DNA of 64,000 bases from an uncultured Ruminococcus sp. (GTDB lineage: Bacteria; Bacillota; Clostridia; Oscillospirales; Ruminococcaceae). This document shows positions 56,505-64,000 of this stretch, piece after piece. Under the pieces are notes generated by a model that was not told the origin of the DNA, made no database searches, and saw only the letters and a list, made by a program, of their open reading frames with translations. Where the stretch lies: assembly GCA_949291125.1 (NCBI GenBank), contig CASEUJ010000015.1:87833-151832 (forward strand), given 5' to 3'. Positions within the stretch are counted from its first letter, which is position 1; every line of letters starts with the position of its first letter. The translations under genes were made by a program, and so were the position numbers.

Positions 56505-57101
56505 ATGGCAGTAAGCAGAGAACCGATTCTGAAAAGATGCCGCTATCTGGGCATCAGCCCGATGGTAATGGGTATTGCAAAAGAGTCTAAGCGCAATCCG
56601 GGTGCAAACAGCCGCCGCAAGGTTTCGGAATATGGCACACAGCTCAAGGAAAAACAGAAGCTCAAGTTCATTTATGGCGTGGGCGAAAAGCAGTTCCGTC
56701 ATCTGTTTGAGATTGCTTCGAAGATGGAGGGGAAGGCCGGCGATAACCTGATCGCATGCCTCGAATCTCGTCTGGACAGCGTGGTGTTCCGCATGGGTCT
56801 TGCGCTGACACGTAGAGATGCAAGACAGCTGGTAACACACCGTCATTTTACCGTAAACGGTCAGGCAGTCGATATCCCGTCTTATCGTGTGAAGGAAGGC
56901 GATGTCATCGCACTGTGCGAAAAGAGCCGTTCGAGCGCAAAGTTCAAGGACGTCGTAGAACAGACTGCTGGCCGCACCATTCCGGTATGGCTTGAAGCAA
57001 ATAAGGAAAACTTCTCAGCAAAGGTTACCCGGCTGGCAACACCGGAAGATCTGGATTATGAAGTAGCAGCACACTTGATCGTCGAGCTGTATTCGAAATA
57101 A
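56505..57101 (+). CDS. rpsD: 30S ribosomal protein S4
   Basis: 198 residues. Primary 16S-binding protein at the mRNA entry. The N-terminus has a single cysteine (ILKRCRYLG), so it is a zinc-free form. The S4 domain (RLDSVVFRMGLALTRRDARQ) is intact. Confidence 0.97.
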   Translation: MAVSREPILKRCRYLGISPMVMGIAKESKRNPGANSRRKVSEYGTQLKEKQKLKFIYGVGEKQFRHLFEIASKMEGKAGDNLIACLESRLDSVVFRMGLALTRRDARQLVTHRHFTVNGQAVDIPSYRVKEGDVIALCEKSRSSAKFKDVVEQTAGRTIPVWLEANKENFSAKVTRLATPEDLDYEVAAHLIVELYSK

Positions 57102-57167
57102 TCGCTGGAAATCGGGAAGAATGGAAGAAACCACAGACGAAGCGACCACGCATAGGAGGGTGTTTTT

Positions 57168-58121
57168 ATGCTGGAGAAGATTGAAAAGCCGGAACTGGAC
57201 ACAGTGGAACTGCGCAGCGATGGAAAATACGGCAAGTTTGTATTGGCACCGCTGGAACGCGGCTATGGCATTACGCTCGGTAATAGTCTGCGGCGTGTGC
57301 TGCTCTCTTCATTGCCCGGAGTGGCAGTTAACTCCGTCAAGATCGACGGTGTACACCATGAACTCAGCACGATTCCCGGCGTGAAAGAAGACGTCACGGA
57401 AATTATTCTCAGTCTGAAGGGTCTTACCGCGAAGCTCTATGGCGATGGTCCGAAGACACTCTGTATCGAAGCAGAGGGCGAATGCGAAATTACCGCAGGC
57501 GATATCAAAACTGACTCAGAGGTCAATATCCTCGATCCGGGTATGCATATCGCAACACTGGGAAAGGGCGCAAAGCTGTATATGGAAATCGTCATCGATC
57601 GCGGCAGAGGCTATGTTTCGGCAGAGCGCAATAAGCAGATGATGAATACACCGATCGATGTGATCGCAGTGGATAGCATCTATACCCCTGTGCTGAAGGT
57701 GAATTATCAGGTGGAAGACACCCGTCTCGGTCAGGTGACAGACTATGACAAGCTTACGCTTGAGGTCTGGACTGATGGCACGATTTCTGCCAAGGAAGCC
57801 ATCTCACAGGCAGCCAATCTCCTCAACGAGCATCTCAAGTTGTTTGTTGACCTCTCGGATGAGGACAGCATTGCGGAAGTTCTTGTGGAAAAGAACGACA
57901 AGGGTAAAGAGAAAATCCTGGAGATGACCATTGAGGAACTTGACTTATCGGTACGGTCGTTCAATTGCCTGAAGCGTGCCGGTATCAATACCGTGGACGA
58001 CCTGATCAACAAATCAGAGGAAGAAATGCTGAAGGTAAGAAACCTCGGTAAAAAATCCTTTGACGAGGTGCGTGAAAAGCTCCAGTCGCTGGGCTTTGAC
58101 CTCGCCAGTGAAGAAGACTGA
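57168..58121 (+). CDS. rpoA: RNA polymerase alpha subunit
   Basis: 317 residues. The N-terminal dimerisation domain ([20 protein letters not shown]) and the C-terminal helix-hairpin-helix domain ([16 protein letters not shown]) that binds UP elements are both present. AGGAGGG precedes the ATG. Confidence 0.98.
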   Translation: MLEKIEKPELDTVELRSDGKYGKFVLAPLERGYGITLGNSLRRVLLSSLPGVAVNSVKIDGVHHELSTIPGVKEDVTEIILSLKGLTAKLYGDGPKTLCIEAEGECEITAGDIKTDSEVNILDPGMHIATLGKGAKLYMEIVIDRGRGYVSAERNKQMMNTPIDVIAVDSIYTPVLKVNYQVEDTRLGQVTDYDKLTLEVWTDGTISAKEAISQAANLLNEHLKLFVDLSDEDSIAEVLVEKNDKGKEKILEMTIEELDLSVRSFNCLKRAGINTVDDLINKSEEEMLKVRNLGKKSFDEVREKLQSLGFDLASEED

Positions 58122-58188
58122 GAAACCACAGCATGACGTGATGTCGGAATGCCGCCATGCGTCATGAGTAGAAAAGGAGTGAATGACA

Positions 58189-58530
58189 ATGCCGGGTACC
58201 AGAAAACTGGGCAGACCGACCGACCATAGAAAGGCTATGCTGCGCGGCATGGTGACCTATCTGCTGGAAAATGGTCAGATTGAGACCACCGTTACACGCG
58301 CAAAAGAAGTGCGCGCAGCAGCAGAAAAGATGATTACTATCGCAAAGACATCGGATCTGCATGCAAAGCGCCAGGTTATGGCATATGTGACCAAAGAAAG
58401 CGTTGCAAAAAAGCTGTTTGATGAGATCGCACCGAGCTATGCAGACCGCAAGGGCGGATATACACAGATCATCAAGACTGGTCCGCGCCGCGGTGACGCC
58501 GCAGAGATGGCGATTATCAAGCTGGTATAA
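58189..58530 (+). CDS. rplQ: 50S ribosomal protein L17
   Basis: 113 residues, last gene of the cluster; starts [22 protein letters not shown] 58189 is preferred over 58183 because AAGGAG is then 9 rather than 3 bases away. A terminator follows 40 bases downstream. Confidence 0.97.
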   Translation: MPGTRKLGRPTDHRKAMLRGMVTYLLENGQIETTVTRAKEVRAAAEKMITIAKTSDLHAKRQVMAYVTKESVAKKLFDEIAPSYADRKGGYTQIIKTGPRRGDAAEMAIIKLV

Positions 58531-58570
58531 GATCGATATGATTTTGCCGGAAATCGGCAATCAGATAAGG

Positions 58571-58605
58571 GCGGTGTGCTACATGGATGTGGCACACCGC
58601 TTTTT
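58571..58605 (+). terminator. Terminator of the ribosomal supercluster
   Basis: GCGGTGTGC pairs perfectly with GCACACCGC around a 12-base loop, followed by TTTTT. Confidence 0.92.
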
Positions 58606-58735
58606 GGTATCAGAAAACAAAATCGTTCGCCTAATGCAATCGAAAAACATCCTACAAATGTCAAAAAATATTGTGCAGCTTGCTGAAAAACAAGAATTAC
58701 TTTTATGAATTACTACCAAAAAATGCGGTTGACCC

Positions 58736-58764
58736 TTTACAATTTGATCGTTTTGGAGTATAAT
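58736..58764 (+). promoter_or_regulatory. Promoter of an uncharacterised transcript
   Basis: TTTACA, 17 bases, TATAAT. It lies 500 bases before the next protein gene, with a structured GC-rich stretch directly downstream. The 130 bases between the ribosomal terminator and this promoter hold nothing else visible. Confidence 0.65.
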
Positions 58765-58769
58765 TGAAG

Positions 58770-59100
58770 TAAACGATTCTGTTGTATGTTTCCTCGTATC
58801 AACAGGACGGATAGCGTGGATCATGCCATTGGCGCTTTGTACAAATCTGTACAAAGCCCCCTTGCCATTTGCGGGTTCACTTGCTGTGCAATGAATGCGG
58901 CGTGGTGCGCCTGTGCCGCCGGATGGGATCGCGGCGTCTTGGGGCAGAAGCGGTCTTTGGCGGTCATTTACACCACTTGCCGCAGCAGAAAGAAAATAGG
59001 TCGCCATGCGCAAAATGCCGGGTTTTCCGGTATGGGCGTGAAGTCCGGGCGTGAATTGGGATAATACACAATTATGCTGGAATGGTTTTGTAGTAATTAA
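58770..59100 (+). other. GC-rich structured intergenic region, candidate non-coding RNA
   Basis: About 330 bases with no convincing protein frame but several strong hairpins. CTGTTG pairs with CAACAG (58779-58806). GCTTTGTACA pairs perfectly with TGTACAAAGC around AATC (58834-58857). GCCGC pairs with GCGGC near 58916-58937, and CCGG pairs with CCGG around TTTT near 59021. It stands between two promoters. No known RNA family recognised. Confidence 0.4.
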
Positions 59101-59120
59101 ACAAAAACTATCTGCGTCTA

Positions 59121-59149
59121 TTGACATTTCTGTTGCAATACACTATAAT
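59121..59149 (+). promoter_or_regulatory. Consensus sigma-A promoter of the scaffoldin genes
   Basis: TTGACA, 17 bases, TATAAT: a perfect match. The leader is about 125 bases to the start codon at 59280. Confidence 0.92.
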
Positions 59150-59279
59150 TAATACAATTGGAACAGCATGGAGCCGGGAAGCAATTCTGCTATTGAGAAT
59201 GATAGTGACCCGAGCATTTTTACAGGGCTGCCGACGCGGAACATCGGTGAGCGCCTGTATGAAACTGAGGAGGATAACA

Positions 59280-60296
59280 ATGAAGGCAAAAAAAACAATT
59301 GCAGGTGTTCTGGCGCTTTCGGCGCTGGTAGCTGCGGCGGTGTCCGTACAGGCTTCTGCGGCAGATGCGGCAGTAACATTGTCGGCATCTCATGAGACCG
59401 TTACGGCGGCTGGGGACGCATTCAGCGTCGATGTATCAATCGCAGATGTCCCGGAGACAAAGGTCAGTGTTCTTGACTTTGCGCTGACGTATGACTCGAG
59501 CATATTGACCGTTACCGATATCGCGATCGGCGATGCGGCAAATACCGATGTTTCCGCAGATACGACTGCGGCAGATGCACCGGTGTTTGCGTATGTCATC
59601 AAAGATGGCGAGATCACTGTTAGCTGGACCACTGCACTCGGCTCTGATGCATGGATTGCCGACGACGGCGTGATCCTGACCATCAGCGGTACCGTGAATG
59701 ACGGCGTTGCGGACGGAACGGTTACACCGATCGATTTTGCACCGGTTACGCGTGAGACTTTTGAGGGATCTGGTGAGATGAACTCCACCATGATCGTTGG
59801 TATGATCGATGGTACGGATTATGCATCGTATGATCTATCTACAACGGCTGGTTCTGTGACAGTTGGTACATCGGTTGATCCGACAGATCCGCCGGAAACT
59901 ACGACTGCGCCGCCTGTGACCGACGAGCCGGATGTGACAACTGTGCCATCAGAAACGGATGAGCCGGATGTGACAACTGTAACGTCTGAAACCGATGCGC
60001 CGGATGTGACAACAGATGCACCTGTGACCACAGAACCGGCAGGAGACGAAACAACAACACAACCGACCATCAGTGGGTCAAGTACGCTTTGCGGTGACGT
60101 CAATGTAGACGGCGACGTAAATATGGCGGACGTTATCTGTCTGAATAAGGTTGCTGTCAATATCATGGATCTGACGACCATTGGTAGGGCAAATGCAGAC
60201 GTCAATGTGGATGGTCAGGTAGATGGTAACGACGCAATGGTACTGCTGCGTTTCCAGGTACAGCTGATCAATACGCTGCCGTATACTGGTGAGTGA
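59280..60296 (+). CDS. Cohesin-dockerin adaptor scaffoldin, ScaC-like
   Basis: 338 residues. Signal peptide (residues 1 to about 28, ending ASAADA), then one cohesin module (about 30-195) with the strand pattern of ruminococcal cohesins (FSVDVSIADVP, LDFALTYDSSILTV, GVILTISGTV). A Pro/Thr/Asp/Glu linker follows (about 195-265), then a C-terminal dockerin with calcium loops DVNVDGDVNMAD and DVNVDGQVDGND. The cohesin-plus-dockerin layout is that of ScaC of Ruminococcus flavefaciens, an adaptor that switches which enzymes are loaded on the primary scaffoldin. Start at ATG 59280 after GAGGAG; the open frame further upstream crosses the promoter. Calling it ScaC is inference from architecture and position. 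Confidence 0.88.
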   Translation: MKAKKTIAGVLALSALVAAAVSVQASAADAAVTLSASHETVTAAGDAFSVDVSIADVPETKVSVLDFALTYDSSILTVTDIAIGDAANTDVSADTTAADAPVFAYVIKDGEITVSWTTALGSDAWIADDGVILTISGTVNDGVADGTVTPIDFAPVTRETFEGSGEMNSTMIVGMIDGTDYASYDLSTTAGSVTVGTSVDPTDPPETTTAPPVTDEPDVTTVPSETDEPDVTTVTSETDAPDVTTDAPVTTEPAGDETTTQPTISGSSTLCGDVNVDGDVNMADVICLNKVAVNIMDLTTIGRANADVNVDGQVDGNDAMVLLRFQVQLINTLPYTGE

Positions 60297-60463
60297 TCAC
60301 CGATCCGCACACAACTTCCACTGTGTGCAGACGCTCTGAATTGTAGAGCATCTTAATCATTGTATATTTAGGGAATGCATTCCGAGGGGGGGTGGGTTCC
60401 CTAACTATAGGTAAATTTACAATGTGTTTCTGACAAATGTCAGGAAGGAAAGGGAAGAAAAAT

Positions 60464-63400
60464 ATGAAGACACGATCGAAAAAAGTGTTGTCTGTCGGGA
60501 TTTCTGCTCTGATGGCGCTTTCTTCGCTGCCGCTCAGCGCCCTGCCGGTAAGTGCAGTAATCGGTGCGAGCCAGACGGAAAACGCCGGAACGCCGTACAA
60601 TTTTGTACTGCAGGAAGCAGGAACCGGGTCGCAGACAATCGAAATCTCGTCGGATGAGGTTGCTGCTGGTGATGTTACTAAGTCGCTGTACCTCTATCTG
60701 GATTCCGATGAATGGGCATCCGACAACTACATCCAGCAGGCGACGATCAGCTGGGCGACCACAAGCGGCGCACCGCTTACTGATGGCGGCGAAGTATACT
60801 CTGATATCTACTATCAGAATATTAAGCAGCCGGATACCAAGAGCGGAACAGCAGACCGTACTTATGTAGCGGCAGATGGCACAGAGTATAATGTCAGCAG
60901 TACAGGCTATGAATTCCCGTTCTGCCTGACAAAGCTTTCTAAGCTTGGCTCCAAACTGCGTTACAACGATGCATATTGCATGACAACAGTAAACTCTATT
61001 GCAATGGAACGTGCATTCGGTTCTCAGATCGAATATGTTTCCGAAAATGTAGTACAGTTCTCGTATTCGTATGTGGCATCCGCAGAAGATCTGGCGGCTG
61101 GTATCAAGACGAACCACACAGAAGTCTGTGATGTACAGTATGACGAAGATGGGGTAGCTTACATCGAATATGACTATGTAAGACAGGATAACTATCAGAC
61201 CGAAACAAAGGTTCTGAAGATGCCGAGCTATTCGACTACACGTTACATTGAAGATGCAACTGGCAAAAAATATGTTCCGGGTTCGAGTGACCTTTATAAC
61301 TGGAAGACCACACAGTCTACTCCGGTAACCGAATACTTTGGCGGCGACTCAATGCAGTTCCCGTTCACCGGATTTGATGTAGTTATCCCGCAGGGCACAC
61401 CGGACGGCGTATATTATGTACAGATTGCATCACGTGAAGGCGACGGCGAAACAATTTGTGCACTGCAGACTGCATCGGATTTCGAGGCACTCAAGGCAGA
61501 ACAGGAAGCAAACCCAGATTACAATGATGTTTGCACACGTATCTATGCAAGCGGCAACGCACCGAACAACTTTGCACTGCCGCAGGATGAAAGTAAGGAA
61601 ACTGCTGTCGTTCAGATCGTAGTCGGTGATGTAGCTCCGTCTACAACAGAACCGGTAACCACAACAGAACCGGCAGATACAACTACCCAAACGCCGGTTG
61701 ATCCGTCTGGCTATCCGGAATGGGTAATTCCGGAGGTAAATACCGAACCGGGCGCTGAGATCGAATTCTCGATCACACAGAATGCTGGTCGTGCAACGGC
61801 TGGTATCGGCGGCGGCTTTGAACTCCCAGATGCAACTAGGGCAATTCTGGGCCTTTTGGAAGGCGCAACTCTGGAAGAGTCGGTTTGGTCCGGCGATGCA
61901 TATGGCTCGCTGACACCGGTTATCAATCTCGACCGCTATGATTCGGATGGCATTGTGCTCTTCGGTGCAAGCGGCAGCGCCGTTGCTCCGGCACCGGCAG
62001 ACGGCTCTTCTCTGCTTGGTATGGCATTCCAGGTTGCAGACGCTGAAACAGTTGCTTCTGTTGCACAGGAATATAATATCAAAGCACAGACAGATGCAGA
62101 TGGTAACACTTATTATTCGTTCCCGATCGTATGGTCTGATGTTGATGCACAGGATCCGGGCGAAACAGTAGATGGTTCGGGCAATACCGTTACCGTAATG
62201 CGCAACCGCTTTAGCTACTGCGACGGTGACGAAAATGCACCGGATATCTCGAAGTCTTTGACTTATACTGACGGTGCGATCAACATCTATACAGAAGTAG
62301 AGGATGTGCCGTCTGGCAATTATCCGGAATGGGTAATTCCGGAGGTAAACACCGAACCGGGCGCTGAGATCGAATTCTCGATCACACAGAATGCTGGTCG
62401 TGCAACGGCTGGTATCGGCGGCGGCTTTGAGCTTTCGGCTGCAACCAGAGCAGTTCTTGGACTTCTGGAAGGTGCAACTCTGGAAGAGTCGGTTTGGTCC
62501 GGCGATGCATATGGTTCGCTGACACCGGTTATCAACCTCGACCGCTATGATTCGGATGGCATTGTACTCTTCGGTGCAAGCGGCAGCGCCGTTGCTCCGG
62601 CACCGGCAGACGGCGCTTCTCTGCTTGGTATGGCATTCCAGGTTGTAGACGAAGCAACTGTAATTGCAACTGCACAGGAATATGGCATTGAAGCACAGAC
62701 AGATGCAGATGGCAACACCTATTATTCGTTCCCGATCGCATGGTCTGATGTTGATGCACAGGATCCGGGCGAAACAGTAGATGGTTCGGGCAATACCGTT
62801 ACCGTAATGCGTAACCGCTTTAGCTATTGCGATGGTGACGAAAATGCACCGGATATCTCGAAGTCTTTGACTTACACTGACGGTGCAATCAATATCTATG
62901 TAAGCGACATTCCTGATACAACAGAATCGACAACAGATGTAACAACGACAACAACAACTGCTGCGACAACAACTACTACTGCAGAAGCTACAACCACAAC
63001 AGAACCGGCTCAGACGGAACCGCCGACGACTCTGTATCCGTCAGATGAAAAGTCTGTATGGTCACTCGAAGAGAAAACGGTAACTGCTGGCGCAGAAATG
63101 CAGGAAGTTATTTATAACGCAGGCATTACCAATGCAATCCCGGCAGAAGCACTCCAGGGTGCAATTGAATTCCCGGATGCAACATTCGCACTGCTGACAT
63201 TCCCGTACGCTGATGGTACGGTATACAACAATGGTGTATACGCATCGATGCAGTCGATCACGAACATGCGCTATATCAACGAAGGCGAAGGCAAGCTTCT
63301 GTTCGGTCTCCAGGCTTCTGGTACAGTATTCCCGGTTGACCCGTCTGACCTTGTAACACCGATGACCGATGGTCAGCTCGTAGAGATCAACTTCGCGATC

Positions 63401-64000
63401 CCGAATGATGAAGGCGTTGTCGCAGTTGCCCGTGAATACGGATTGACTGCACAGCAGGATGCAGATGGAAACTGGTACTATGAGTTCCCGATCAACTGGA
63501 TGGCTCCGGGTCAGGATCAGCAGACCACGATTGACAACAGCACCGGTGAACCGGTATCGATCATGGTAGATCGCTTCCAGTACATTGCTGCAGGCGGCGA
63601 TACAAACGTATTTGATGATTATGTTGAACTTGAAAACGGTTATCTCCGCGTAATCGTTGATGAAGATGTAATCAATGCAACGGAAACAACAACTGAAGAA
63701 GCAACAACCACTGAGGAAGCAACAACAACTGTTGCATCTACAACAGAAGCAACAACAACCGAACCTGTGACAACAACTACAGAGGAACCGGCAACTACAA
63801 CTTCTACTGAGTCAGAAACCACGACAACAGAGTCGGCTACCACAACTGAAGAAGCAACGACAACAGAACCGGCAGAAACAACAGTTTCTTATGAAGTTGA
63901 GATCCTGACGGATGCTGCATTCTTCTTCTCCGTTGATGATCGCGATTTCGTTCCGTCTGACCTGATGCAGGTAACTGCACACGGCGAAGATGGCAGCACA
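60464..64000 (+). CDS. Large secreted scaffoldin-like protein with repeated cohesin-like modules (3' end beyond window)
   Basis: 1179 residues are visible with no stop to the window edge. Signal peptide residues 1 to about 31 (LMALSSLPLSALPVSA). Residues 32-390 form an N-terminal region I do not recognise, beta-rich by appearance. A Thr/Pro linker follows, then module A (about 417-615), module B (about 620-816), a Thr linker, module C (about 863-1065), a Thr/Glu linker (about 1068-1140) and the start of a further domain. Modules A and B are nearly identical; C is clearly related. They show a cohesin-like plan (PGAEIEF...NAG, DGIVLFGASGSA, LLGMAFQVADA, final DGAINIY strand) with extra inserts. 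ATG 60464 with AAGGGAAG upstream. It probably corresponds to a primary scaffoldin of the sca cluster; ScaA or ScaB cannot be chosen. Confidence 0.8.
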   Translation, partial: MKTRSKKVLSVGISALMALSSLPLSALPVSAVIGASQTENAGTPYNFVLQEAGTGSQTIEISSDEVAAGDVTKSLYLYLDSDEWASDNYIQQATISWATTSGAPLTDGGEVYSDIYYQNIKQPDTKSGTADRTYVAADGTEYNVSSTGYEFPFCLTKLSKLGSKLRYNDAYCMTTVNSIAMERAFGSQIEYVSENVVQFSYSYVASAEDLAAGIKTNHTEVCDVQYDEDGVAYIEYDYVRQDNYQTETKVLKMPSYSTTRYIEDATGKKYVPGSSDLYNWKTTQSTPVTEYFGGDSMQFPFTGFDVVIPQGTPDGVYYVQIASREGDGETICALQTASDFEALKAEQEANPDYNDVCTRIYASGNAPNNFALPQDESKETAVVQIVVGDVAPSTTEPVTTTEPADTTTQTPVDPSGYPEWVIPEVNTEPGAEIEFSITQNAGRATAGIGGGFELPDATRAILGLLEGATLEESVWSGDAYGSLTPVINLDRYDSDGIVLFGASGSAVAPAPADGSSLLGMAFQVADAETVASVAQEYNIKAQTDADGNTYYSFPIVWSDVDAQDPGETVDGSGNTVTVMRNRFSYCDGDENAPDISKSLTYTDGAINIYTEVEDVPSGNYPEWVIPEVNTEPGAEIEFSITQNAGRATAGIGGGFELSAATRAVLGLLEGATLEESVWSGDAYGSLTPVINLDRYDSDGIVLFGASGSAVAPAPADGASLLGMAFQVVDEATVIATAQEYGIEAQTDADGNTYYSFPIAWSDVDAQDPGETVDGSGNTVTVMRNRFSYCDGDENAPDISKSLTYTDGAINIYVSDIPDTTESTTDVTTTTTTAATTTTTAEATTTTEPAQTEPPTTLYPSDEKSVWSLEEKTVTAGAEMQEVIYNAGITNAIPAEALQGAIEFPDATFALLTFPYADGTVYNNGVYASMQSITNMRYINEGEGKLLFGLQASGTVFPVDPSDLVTPMTDGQLVEINFAIPNDEGVVAVAREYGLTAQQDADGNWYYEFPINWMAPGQDQQTTIDNSTGEPVSIMVDRFQYIAAGGDTNVFDDYVELENGYLRVIVDEDVINATETTTEEATTTEEATTTVASTTEATTTEPVTTTTEEPATTTSTESETTTTESATTTEEATTTEPAETTVSYEVEILTDAAFFFSVDDRDFVPSDLMQVTAHGEDGST
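61712..62308 (+). repeat. Scaffoldin tandem module, copy A
   Basis: About 600 bases nearly identical to 62321-62917, offset exactly 609 bases (203 residues). Shared landmarks include TCCGGAATGGGTAATTCCGG at the start of each copy and identical sequence around the DRYDSDGIVLFG segment. Confidence 0.92.
62321..62917 (+). repeat. Scaffoldin tandem module, copy B
   Basis: Second copy of the module at 61712. Differences are concentrated in two places: the segment after GGGFEL (SAATRAVLG against PDATRAILG) and the segment after AFQV, plus the linker joins. Confidence 0.92.

Noticed and set aside
58786-59064. 92-residue open frame in the intergenic region
   Set aside because: Unusual Cys/Trp-rich composition, no ribosome-binding site, and the sequence is dominated by RNA-like hairpins.
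61711-62535. Paired 71-residue reverse-strand frames at 61711 and 62320
   Set aside because: They appear twice only because the scaffoldin modules are duplicated; antisense to coding strand.

Overview
The window looks like a chromosomal segment from a Gram-positive, anaerobic Clostridia member, most likely a cellulosome-forming Ruminococcus (R. flavefaciens / R. champanellensis type). The reasons are the Firmicutes gene orders gdpP-rplI-dnaB and S10-spc-alpha, a Cys T-box leader, a ferredoxin-linked 2-oxoacid oxidoreductase, an LPXTG-type wall protein, and three genes with dockerin and/or cohesin-like modules. The species is an inference. I see no rRNA, tRNA, phage, insertion sequence or CRISPR array.

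Layout. 1-6.6 kb: gdpP (left end cut off), rplI, dnaB, tilS, ftsH, all forward. 6.7-11.5 kb, reverse: luxS, a small unknown protein, a secreted leucine-rich-repeat protein ending in a dockerin, and an archaeal/eukaryal-type proS. 11.6-18.3 kb, forward: greA, lysS, an unknown coiled-coil membrane protein, endonuclease IV, a cytoplasmic GH3 glycosidase and thioredoxin. 18.3-22.1 kb: an apparently metal-regulated unit (two DtxR-type palindromes, DUF3793 gene, frameshifted flavodoxin), then an AT-rich polytopic membrane protein. 22.2-25.5 kb, reverse: a P-loop ATPase, a ferredoxin and the alpha, beta and gamma subunits of a 2-oxoacid:ferredoxin oxidoreductase. 25.9-31.9 kb: a 2006-residue wall-anchored surface protein. 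32.1-36.1 kb: Cys T-box, cysE, a HAD phosphatase, cysS and a divergent cyclophilin lipoprotein. 36.3-41.9 kb: murA, a small membrane protein, walJ-like, rlmH, a histidine phosphatase and, in reverse, a UDPGP-family pyrophosphorylase.

42.3-58.6 kb is one long S10-spc-alpha ribosomal supercluster (rpsJ to rplQ, with secY, adk, map, a KOW protein, infA and rpoA inside). It is driven by a clear promoter with a structured leader of about 300 nt.

59.1-64.0 kb is the most distinctive part. A strong promoter precedes a secreted cohesin-linker-dockerin protein resembling the ScaC adaptor of R. flavefaciens. It is followed by a large secreted protein that is open to the right window edge and carries at least three cohesin-like modules separated by Thr-rich linkers. 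Two of these modules are almost identical at the DNA level. Together with the dockerin-LRR protein at 7.8-9.9 kb, this suggests a ruminococcal cellulosome scaffoldin locus lying directly downstream of the ribosomal cluster.
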